Origin: Parachlorella kessleri
Lineage: Eukaryota; Chlorophyta; Trebouxiophyceae; Chlorellales; Chlorellaceae
Assembly: GCA_001598975.1 (NCBI GenBank)
Contig: BBXU01003121.1
Coordinates: 1 to 11,024, forward strand
DNA length: 11,024 bases
Direction of reading: 5' to 3'
A model generated the notes under the pieces. It was not told the origin of the DNA. It was given only the letters and a program-made list of their open reading frames with translations, and did no database searches. The position numbers and the translations under genes were made by a program. Positions 1 to 6,821 of the stretch are shown one piece after another. How positions within the stretch are numbered: position 1 is the first letter of the stretch; every line of letters starts with the position of its first letter.

Positions 1-6
1 GCTCAC

Positions 7-801
7 CAGCTTGGCCAGGGTCTGTGCAAACTCCAGCGCCGCCAGGCCCGCCATGCGCTGCTGGCGGGCGTTGGGCAGGAAGCCCTGGTGGGTGTACTGC
101 ACCAGCAGGCCCAGCGCGTCGGCAGCGCACAGCAGGGGGTCCAGCAGCTCAGCAGGGGGGGCCCTGCGGACAGATGACAGACAGGTGACAGACAGGTGAC
201 AACCACCACATGAGGGGATGGATGATGAGGCGCCACACCCGCATGCATGCATGCACAATCTAATCACAGTAAGGGTCCCCCTTTGCAGCGCTGCCTGGTG
301 GCCCACATGTGGTGGAAAGAGGCAGGTGGACAAGCCACCGGGCAGCTCAAGGATGGGATTGATGTGCAGGAGGGAGGTACGCCCCCTGTTAACCAAGCAG
401 CAGGAAAGAAAAAGAGCGAGGCACGGTGCTTAACGTGAAGGTGGCCCAGTGGCGGCCACAGCAGGGGGGGGGGGGGGGGACGCATGACTAACGGGTGACT
501 CACGGCGGCTTGGGGGCGTTCCAGTTGGGGTGCGGCTGCATGGTGTGGCGGTACTGCTCTACAAAGGCCGGGCCCGGGGGCGCCTTCTTGCACCACAGCT
601 CCTGCAGGGCAGTAGTTTCGGATGCCCGGCACACTTGGTCATGCACTCGCCATATAGTCATCATGCCCTCGCCATGCTATAGTCCTGGCACTGCCGGAAA
701 ATGAGGTCGCTATCTCGTTGCATGTGCCTCCCTCACCCTCCTCTTGGTATGAGGGAGGGCGCCTCACCCTTCCAAAGCCAGCACACATGGCTGCCTATCC
801 A

Positions 802-838
<37 letters not shown>

Positions 839-3800
839 GCAGCCAGTGCCTTTGGGCAGGCATCGACGGCCCCCCACCTTGAATTCGGGGCCGATCTCCG
901 CATCCAGGCAGAAGGCGTGGATGTGGTTGTCCAGCTGCTTGCGCACATACAGTGCCAGTTCCTTCTGATAGAACGCCAGGCACAGGAACTGCAGGGGGGG
1001 GGTAGCACAAGGCAGCTACTTTTCGCTACACCATTCGTTTGTTGTGTTGTGTATCACACGATAGGGCACAGGAACTGCAGGGGGTGGTAGCACAAGGCAG
1101 CTAGTTTTTGCTACACCATTCGTTTGTTGTGTTGTGTATCACACGATAGGGCACAGGAACTGCAGGGGGTGGTAGCACAAGGCAGCTAGTTCTTGCTACA
1201 CCATTCGTTTGTTGTGTTGTGTATCACACGATAGGGCACAGGAACTGCAGGGGGTGGTAGCACAAGGCAGCTACTTTTCGCTACACCCTTCGGTAACTGT
1301 CTTGCGTATCACACAAGAGGGCGCAAAGGTCATGTGGGCACCAACCCCCACCACCTGCATAGCTCGGCAGATGTACCCGGCAGCCTACCGAGCTCTGCCG
1401 CTTTGAGTGATGTAAGATGCACGCACCTGAAGGGGACCTGACTTCCGCTAGGCACCTGGTTGCTGCACCGTTGACAGACAAAGCAGTGGTCCCCACTGTC
1501 GCCTTGGCTAAAGTGCTACCACATACATTTGAGAAGCCACAACCCCTTACACACACACAAAAATCCACCCCCACCCGCACCCGCACCCACGCCCACCCAC
1601 GCCCCACCCCACCCACCAACTCCTTCCAGCCACCACCAATACTTGCCTGCATGGCCTCTGTGGTCAGCCCCGCTGCCTGCTGGCACTCCAGCGTGGACTG
1701 GTAGTCATCGCAGGCCTGCTTGTGCAGCCCCAGCGCGTGGTGGCACGCGCCTGCGGGCAGGAGGGCGGCGGGGCTAGTTGCCGACAGCTTCCTGCCAGAC
1801 TGGCGTGTCAGTCAAAATCTTGCGGCACCTAGTGCGGGCGGGTGACAGGTGGGCGTGAGACGTGGGAGTTCGAGGGGGCAAACGCTAGAGTAGAGACGGG
1901 TGGGGGTGAGATGTGGGCGGCCCGTGGCGCGACCCGCCAGGTGGCAGCTCGGTCCCTTGCTTTGCAAGAGGGGCAGGTTTGGTCAGCTCATTCTTCGGAT
2001 CAGGGATATCAAGCCGGTTGAAAACACTGAACGACCAAGCTAACAACCACACCGCACCTCGGAGGCAGCTCCCCCCCATGGCTGGTTGCACAGCCACCCC
2101 CAGCCACAAGAATATTCCCACGCCAACAGCGCCTCGGCTTGGCTCCCATTTGCAACTCGTAAAATCAAGGCTCCTACCCTTTCGTTGGTATTTTCCGACT
2201 GCGCTCCAGCTAGCTGGGTCTCAGCCCCCCACCTCGTAGGAAGCGCAGCTCTATCCTCTGGCTGAACTTTTCCGAGAGCGCCTCAGCTAGCTGGGTCTCA
2301 GCCACTACCTCGTACTATATGCCCAGAACCACAAGATCTAAGTACCAACCTCGTAGGAAGCGCAGCTCTATCCTCTGGCTGGTCTTCTCCGCCACAGTGA
2401 GTGCCTTGTTGAGCTCCCGGATGGCCCCCATGTGGTCGCCCAGGCCCTGCTTCATCTGGGACAGCAGGCGGTACGCGTGTACCGCAGTCGTACCGCCGCG
2501 GCTGAGCTTGATGGCGCGCCGGAGGGTCTGCAGGCCAGGCACATCCAGGGCTCAGGCGCGTGCGGGCGGGCGCGGTCACAAGGGTGAGCAAAGGCAGTAC
2601 ATTCGCATGTGTACCGCAGTTGTACCGCCGCGGCTGAGCTGGACAGGGCACTCCAGGGGCCTCTTGGTTGCACAACTGCGACCCCCGTGGATCCTTCCCT
2701 GCAACAGATTCATACTTATGCATCATCATGTGCCTCTCAGACCTCGCAATGTCCGTCAAGCCTCCTGCTTGCTTGCCTGGGTGATTACACAACTTGCTTC
2801 AAGGCCATGCCCTTGTTCAGATTAGTATCATTATTTGTTCAGCTGCCGGGGACCTACCGTGTGGCTTCGACTAACCTCTGACATACCCCCTGATTCACCA
2901 GCCCTGCCTGGCTGACACACATACCTTGTCGACCATGCTGCCCAGGATCAGTCTTGGACCAAATCAGATTCTCAGGATCCAGTCCAGGTGGCGATCCCCT
3001 CCTCCAGCTCACCCGGGACAACTCTTAACAGTGGCATCATAACCCGCCTGTCCCTCAGTGACTCATCATGACTCACCTGCTCCGCCCGGCTGACCACGCA
3101 CATCTCCTTCAGCGCCATGCCCAGATTCAGTATCAGATCCTTGTTCTCGGGATCCAGCTGCAGCGCCCTCTCATACGTGGCGATGCCCTCCTCCAGGTCC
3201 CCCTGGGACACCTGGGCCAGGCCCAGCATGCCCAGCAGCTGGGCGTCATTAGGGTTGCGCTCCAGGGCAGCCTGCATGGGGGGCATAGCACACAGATCAT
3301 GAAAAACTGTGATCTACGCGCAGCATGCACAGCAGCCGGGTTCTTGGAGGCCGGCCTTCAGGGGAAAAGGAGACATGCCCAGAGCATGCAACTTGCAGCA
3401 GAGCACGCCCGTCAGCTGGGTGTGCTCTGTCTCTCTCAGAGGTGGATCCGTTTGTGCCGCACAGGTCTGGGCTGCGTCGTACGCAACACTCTGGTGCCCA
3501 TGCAAGCAAGCATGGATTCCGAAGCATCTTTCAATACTCCTTCCAACACCCCCAAAAACCCTTGCGGCCTCACAACAGTGGCCATCCGACCTCGAGCTTT
3601 GTCCTCGCCGCGTGTGTGGTCCATCTGCTGTGGCGGATACCCACCCCACAGCTTGCATCTTGGTGAACATCCATGTCGGTATACATCCAAACCGACAAAC
3701 AACAACAGCAGCCCCCCCACCTTGAGCTCTATCTCCGTCCGCCTGTGGTCCTTCTGCTTCTGGAACACCTTGGCTATGTCTGACAAGATGTCGGCCTGGC

Positions 3801-6486
3801 CCGGGGCATCCGGGCACAGCTCAGCTGCCTGGCGCAGGTCTGCCACCGCCTCCTCGTCTCGGCCCAGGGCTGCAGCAAATTCAGGAAGTGTGGTGGCGCC
3901 AGGCCGCCTTTGGACACCATAGGCAAGCATGAAGGACTCCGTGCCCTGCTTGGTTAATTTGTGAAAAAACATGGGCAGTGTAACATGCTTTGCAGCTGTG
4001 CAGGCTCGAAGAGATGCTTCAGGTGTGAGTGTCCTTCCGCTTGGGGGAGGAAGACCAGAAAGCGTGGGAGGTGCGCGGGGGCTCCGAGACTGCCGACGTG
4101 GGTGGTGACTCAGCAGATTACTCACCCGACAAAGCCTGCCCCCTCCGCTTGTAAAAGTCGTAGAAGCCGGGACCTAGCTCCACTGCACGGCTGAAGTCAT
4201 CCACAGCCTCTGCAACAAGCACCAAGAATAGTATTGTTGGCACCACTTGTCGGCACCAGTCTGCTACAACAGCTGTCCGTTTGTGGAAGTGAACCGCAGC
4301 AAGTATATGCCACTGGCTCCACGGGGTGGCGCTCGTCTATGTCCTTACTACCCCAAACCGGCGCGCATACCCAAACCTAAAGACACAGCACATTCAAGCA
4401 TGCTCATGCAGCCTAATAGGCCGCACTGTCGGTGTCCTTCTTAGCAGCAGCAGCTTCAAACCTCTCTCACCTTGCAGCCTCGCCAGTAGCGCCTTGGCAG
4501 TGCCGCGGGCAGCCAGAGCCCCCACATTGTCCGGGTGGTTCTTTAGCAGCACGTCCAGAAGGTCCACCGCCTTGCGGCACTCGCCCGAGTTGACCATGTT
4601 GATAGCCATTGACACGGCTGCATCGGTGCAGGGTATGACCACTCGTTGCCACCCGCAACCAGCAAAACACTGAGGAAGTACACTACCACTGCCCAGAGCG
4701 ACACACGTGAGCAACTATGGTTGCCGGCACATGGCAATGAAAGGAAGACATGAGTCATATGGTTAGTCAGTAACGCCTCCAGCACATGCGGGCAAGTCCA
4801 TGGCCCCGCCGCACACTCCCCAGAGGCAACTATGGTGGTAGGCTTGACATGGTGACACTGGCTCAGTCCTTGTAAGGGATCCAGCGGGTCTAATACCCCA
4901 CCAGAAGCAGAGCAGATGTAGGCCATGTTGAGTTGCTCCAGGAGAGGGGGGGGGCACCCAGTAGATCAGCAGGCTCACACACCAACCACCCTGCACTGAC
5001 CTGTGTTGGGATCCGTGTTGACCAGCAGCCGCGCCAGGGGGTCCAGGGCAGGCTCCTGCTCTGCTGGCGCAGCAGGCACAGCAGGGGCCGCAGGAGGAGC
5101 AGCAGCCGCGGCATGGGCCTGCGCTCTCTTGCCCGCCTTGGCGCTGGCCCCCCTGGAGGGCGCCCCCCCCGCTCCAGCCAATGCGGCAGCGGCTGCAAAG
5201 CCCGCCGCCTTGCCATCGCCCGCTGCCGGCTTGGCTGCCCTCTGGGCAGCCGGCCTTGCCGCTGCGGCTGGCGGCTCCGCCGCGGCGGCAGCCGCAGCTG
5301 TGTCTGCTGCTGCTGCCGCTGCCGTGGCAGCATCAGTCTGCACGCCCGCATCCTGCAGCTCGACCAGCCCGGCCTTGACTGGCCGTGCTGCCGTCGGCGC
5401 AGCCGGCGGCGTGGCCGGCCGTGGCGGCGGTGCGGCCGGAGCTGCGGGTGCCAGCTGCGGCAGCAGCGGCAGCTTGGTGCCCGGCTTCACCGCCTCATCG
5501 CGGAGCGCCTTCAGCAGCTGCTGAGCCTCCAGGGCGGTTGCCAGGTCGGCGGTGAGCGCCGCGCCTTGAAGCACATCTGAAAGGGCCTCCTCGGCTTCCT
5601 GCAAGAAGCGCGGTCGCAAGCATGGGCGAACTGAGACAGGGGCATAGGACGGGCATGCTTTGCGTGTCCAACCGGGAAGGCATGCAAGGCTTGGTCGCCT
5701 CGACAGCCACGGACGAGCACAAGTGATTTAGCGAATCCGCCCCATTCACAGCACGGAGAGTGATTATCCCAGGTCCCATAAGGGAGGAGGTCCTGTCCTG
5801 AAAATGGGACAAGGGCTGCTGCAGTTCGATTTGGGAACAGCAACACCCCTCACGTCCCTCCAGCCACAGTCTCTATCACAGCAAAGTCGCTGCCACATGT
5901 ACCCTATGGTACTATGTGCTATAGCCCTAAGCCTTTGCTGTTCATGCGCCTACCATACAGCATCCCCCTTCACGCACACACTTGAAGGGTGTCGCTGGCA
6001 GTGTTGTTCCAACGCTTTGTCCCCCCCCCAAGTTAGCCGCACACCTCCATCTGCTTCAAGGCCACATGAACCTTTGCCTTTTGTAAGCTCGCCACGGCAT
6101 GGCTTGGGCTGAAGGCCAGCACGGCATCAAAATCCTGCACTCAGAAACCCTTTCATAACAAGTATGGGAGGTGATGTCAAACGAGGACGGAGCGTGGCAT
6201 GCGCCCCCTTGCGCCCTCCTTGAGCGGCCTCCCTGAGCGCCATATACTAGCCATATGCAGAGCATCTACGAGGATCGGAGGTGCTAGCTGTCTTGGCGAC
6301 CAGCAGGCCGACCTTGACGGCCTTCCTATAGAGTCCAAGGTGGGAAAGGAAGTAGCCACGGTTGAGCAAAAGCTGCTGGAGCTGCGCCTGAGTGTTCTGA
6401 TCACTCTGCTTTATCTGCGCATCAAGCTGCTTTATGACGCCTGCAAAGTCCCTGCAGCCCAGCTTTTCGGCTAGGCCCTCCTGCAT
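7..6486 (-). CDS. TPR-repeat protein, TTC13-like, 12 exons, 3' end outside window
   Basis: Spliced gene on the minus strand. Exons in transcript order: 6486-6313, 6134-6045, 5598-5001, 4617-4471, 4209-4126, 3869-3721, 3271-3077, 2527-2350, 1750-1647, 988-878, 601-504, 163-7. All introns are GT-AG except intron 9, which is GC-AG. The phases agree at each junction and the exons total 2085 bases, or 695 codons with no stop. The start ATG at 6486 has the context AACACCATGC and an in-frame TAA nine codons upstream. TPR helices lie at about residues 40-104 and again at 288-573, separated by an Ala/Pro insert (138-270). A C-terminal block (574-695) contains FKELWCKK, which from memory resembles the end of TTC13 and plant TPR proteins of that type. 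No signal peptide is visible. TPR arrays bind protein partners; the partner here is unknown. The last visible donor is GTGAGC at 6-1, so more exons lie to the left. The exon model is firm; the TTC13 assignment is tentative. Confidence 0.88.
172..203. repeat. 11-base tandem repeat, three copies
   Basis: Units of the form CAGATGACAGA, CAGGTGACAGA and CAGGTGACAAC follow one another in intron 11, next to the exon 12 acceptor. On the transcript they form part of the pyrimidine-rich approach to that acceptor. Confidence 0.8.
464..479. repeat. poly-G homopolymer of 16
   Basis: A run of 16 G in intron 11 of the TPR gene, 25 bases from the exon 11 donor; it is a poly-C tract in the transcript. Length is likely to be unstable and prone to sequencing error. 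Confidence 0.9.
639..684. repeat. 23-base imperfect tandem duplication
   Basis: TCATGCACTCGCCATATAGTC at 639 is followed directly at 661 by TCATGCCCTCGCCATGCTAT with AGTC after it. The pair lies in intron 10, near the 3' splice site of exon 11. Confidence 0.75.
804..846. repeat. CAGC tetranucleotide microsatellite
   Basis: About ten CAGC units with one variant (CAGG) lie in TPR intron 10, 32 bases past the 5' splice site in transcript direction. The plus-strand frame through it gives a meaningless SQPASQPA peptide. Confidence 0.9.
980..1319 (-). repeat. four-copy 85-base tandem array carrying a splice acceptor
   Basis: Copies begin with GCACAGGAACTGCAG at 980, 1066, 1151 and 1236, so the periods are 86, 85 and 85. 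The first three are nearly identical and the fourth decays after about 55 bases. The unit contains the acceptor and first nine bases of TPR exon 10 (minus strand CTGCAG|TTCCTGTGC). The copy next to exon 10 has an unbroken tract of nine pyrimidines (C) before TGCAG; the others have CCACCACCCCC in the same place. The spare acceptors would start exons at 1074, 1159 and 1244. Confidence 0.92.
1550..1618 (-). repeat. low-complexity CA then C/A-rich tract (G-rich in the transcript)
   Basis: On the plus strand a short CA repeat is followed by about 55 bases made of CCCACCC, CCCGCACCC and similar blocks. In the TPR transcript this is a run of GGGTGGG-type motifs starting about 28 bases after the GC donor of intron 9. 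Many G triplets in a row could form a quadruplex or act as intronic splicing enhancers; this is inference. Confidence 0.7.
1641..1646 (-). other. GC-AG type splice donor of TPR intron 9
   Basis: The sequence after the last codon of exon 9 (ATG CAG) reads GCAAGT rather than GTAAGT. This is the usual form of the minor GC-AG introns, which are spliced by the normal U2 machinery. No GT within the next bases keeps the frame into exon 10, and the CAG|GCAAGT match to U1 is otherwise perfect. The donor is followed by a very G-rich intron segment. GC donors are often alternatively spliced. Confidence 0.75.
2207..2314. repeat. two-copy 77-base imperfect tandem duplication
   Basis: CAGCTAGCTGGGTCTCAGCC occurs at 2207-2226 and again at 2284-2303. 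Each copy is followed after four bases by CCTCGTA. The unit overlaps the copied end of exon 8 at 2231-2264, so several duplication steps are nested here in intron 8. Confidence 0.82.
2231..2264 (-). repeat. exact copy of TPR exon 8 3' end with splice donor, in intron 8
   Basis: Thirty-four bases are identical to 2348-2381, which is the coding end of exon 8 (SQRIELRFLR) plus its GT donor. Weaker similarity continues further into the exon (to about 2274). The copied donor reads CGAG|GTGGGG. It lies 84 bases further along the transcript from the real exon end. It carries a donor but no acceptor. Confidence 0.88.
2609..2640 (-). repeat. copy of a middle part of TPR exon 8 in intron 7
   Basis: Thirty-two bases are identical to 2477-2508 of exon 8 except for one substitution (position 2621 against 2489). 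The matching coding piece is LSRGGTTAVH. It lies 82 bases upstream of the exon 8 acceptor in transcript direction. The near identity implies recent duplication or gene conversion. Confidence 0.85.
2972..3025 (-). pseudogene. degenerate copy of TPR exon 7 in intron 7
   Basis: On the minus strand the segment 3020-2988 matches exon 7 at 3210-3177 with a few substitutions and one deleted base. The encoded piece is GELEEGIATW against the real GDLEEGIATY. A second block, CTCAGGATCCAG at 2971-2982, matches CTCGGGATCCAG at 3146-3157, with the bases between deleted. It lies downstream of exon 7 in the transcript. Read through from exon 7 without splicing, the frame stays open into this copy and then stops at 2974-2972. 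Confidence 0.72.
3272..3720 (-). other. TPR intron 6, nothing recognised
   Basis: A 449-base intron with GTGGGG donor and CATGCAG acceptor. Open frames cross it on both strands, but none has recognisable features. No exon echo was seen by eye. Confidence 0.7.
4618..5000 (-). other. TPR intron 3, nothing recognised
   Basis: A 383-base intron with GTCAGT donor and a CACCGATGCAG acceptor. A run of seven or more G on the plus strand at about 4946-4953 is the only low-complexity patch. The intron phase (1) fixes the acceptor, since the next codon must read GCC. Confidence 0.7.
5001..5598 (-). other. TPR gene exon 3: alanine/proline-rich insert
   Basis: This is the largest exon (598 bases, residues 89-287 plus one base). 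It begins by completing the second TPR (EAEEALSDVLQGAAL), then turns at about residue 138 into a low-complexity stretch of Ala, Pro, Gly, Lys and Arg that lasts to about residue 270 (5451-5053). It ends with a structured tail, LDPLARLLVNTDPNT, which leads into the next TPR. The insert contains runs of seven or more alanines and is probably a disordered linker between two TPR blocks; such linkers are common in Chlamydomonadales proteins. The acceptor is a TTCTTGCAG tract and the donor is GTCAGT. The opposite strand is also open here, but only because of the GC-rich repeat composition. Confidence 0.82.
5599..6044 (-). other. TPR intron 2, nothing recognised
   Basis: A 446-base intron with GTGTGC donor and TTCTTGCAG acceptor. 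It contains a nine-C tract at 6021-6029 near the 5' side and otherwise nothing I can name. Confidence 0.7.
6045..6486 (-). other. TPR gene exons 1-2: N-terminal TPR pair
   Basis: Exon 1 (6486-6313, residues 1-58) and exon 2 (6134-6045, residues 59-88) join in phase 0 across a 178-base intron. The joined frame reads LLNRGYFLSHLGLYRKAV and then DFDAVLAFSPSH, a textbook TPR with the helix A Gly/Tyr and helix B Ala/Phe/Pro positions. A second, weaker TPR (AVASLQKAKVHVALKQME) runs on into exon 3. The intron 1 donor is GTCGGC, a weak match to consensus, but it is the only choice that keeps the TPR intact. The residues before the first TPR are Gln-rich and look like a helical cap. Confidence 0.85.
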
Positions 6487-6821
6487 GGTGTTCTTGCCCA
6501 GGATGGGTGCTTAGACACTAGACAATTTGACGATAGTGCACATGGCACCGTAAAGAGGGCTTGGAAATGATGGAAGGCATGGCCTTGACAGCACTGTGGG
6601 CGCTGGTGGGAAGTACTGGCGGGAGGCCCCCAAATAGTTGCCTAACCAGTGCTGCAAATCCAAATATAGTAGGCCGCTTAAAGGGGTGGATCGACCTTGT
6701 TCCATTGAACGTGCCTTGCGGGAATTGCTAACCTAGCGCGGTGTCAGTACTAGCCACTTGTGGAGCTTGCCTAGTTGCCTAGTCCAAGGGGCGTCACCGC
6801 AGCTGCCTCGGGTCGGCCACC
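6487..6821. promoter_or_regulatory. shared divergent promoter / 5' UTR region
   Basis: These 335 bases separate the start codons of the minus-strand TPR gene (6486) and the plus-strand J-protein gene (6822), so both 5' UTRs and both core promoters must fit here unless an upstream non-coding exon exists. I see no clear TATA box at a convincing distance; the best AT-rich patch is CAAATATAG at 6661-6669, about 155 bases before the J-protein ATG. The J-protein start has a strong context (GCCACCATGCC). No coding potential was seen. A bidirectional promoter is an inference from geometry. Confidence 0.5.

Larger units (their letters stand above)
7..988 (-). other. TPR gene exons 10-12: conserved C-terminal region
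   Basis: Residues 574-695. Exon 10 (988-878) reads FLCLAFYQKELALYVRKQLD and ends EIGPEFK. Exon 11 (601-504) starts ELWCKKAPPGPAF and ends in a Pro/His/Trp-rich piece, PHPNWNAPKP. Exon 12 (163-7) encodes an amphipathic helical region, AADALGLLVQYTHQGFLP and QQRMAGLAALEFAQTLAKL. The YQ(K)E...Y pattern followed by FKE.WCKK is what I recall from the C-terminal part of TTC13-type proteins of plants and animals; this rests on memory, not a search. Intron 11 joins in phase 2 and intron 10 in phase 0. Confidence 0.75.
2528..3076 (-). other. TPR intron 7
   Basis: A 549-base intron between a GTGAGT donor and a CCTGCAG acceptor. Besides the two exon echoes (2972-3025 and 2609-2640) it holds no open frame that I can support and no recognised repeat. 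Confidence 0.75.
1647..4617 (-). other. TPR gene exons 4-9: main TPR array
   Basis: Residues 288-573. Successive 34-residue repeats can be read directly: one ending LLKNHPDN, then EAVDDFSRAVELGPGF across exons 4/5, DEEAVADLRQAAELCPDA, a longer repeat ending AALERNPND across exons 6/7, LEEGIATYERALQLDPEN, AEQTLRRAIKLSRGG across exons 7/8, a repeat with GAIRELNKALTVAEKT, and a last one across exons 8/9 with QACDDYQSTLECQQAAG. That makes about eight repeats forming a continuous superhelix. Several exon junctions fall inside repeats, so the exons are not one-repeat units. Exon 8 and exon 7 have broken copies in the adjacent introns. The exon 9 donor is a GC donor. Confidence 0.85.

Noticed and set aside
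701..1090. Plus-strand open frame with a SQPA repeat
   Set aside because: The repeat is the CAGC microsatellite, and the rest is antisense to TPR exon 10 and its repeat array.
980..1319. CRISPR-like array
   Set aside because: The 85-base units are directly tandem with no unique spacers, and they contain a splice acceptor of the host gene.
2972..3025. Exon 7 echo as a real additional TPR exon
   Set aside because: It has lost a central segment, carries a frame-breaking indel and a stop, and shows no clear donor at its end. Exons 7 and 8 join in phase without it.
3068..3922. Plus-strand open frame of 284 codons
   Set aside because: It lies antisense to TPR exons 6 and 7 and across intron 6, has no recognisable domain, and competes with an in-phase TPR reading on the other strand.
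5003..5524. Long plus-strand open frame rich in alanine (173 codons)
   Set aside because: It is the antisense of the Ala/Pro-rich exon 3. GC-rich repeats leave all frames open, and the minus-strand frame is fixed by splice phases on both sides.
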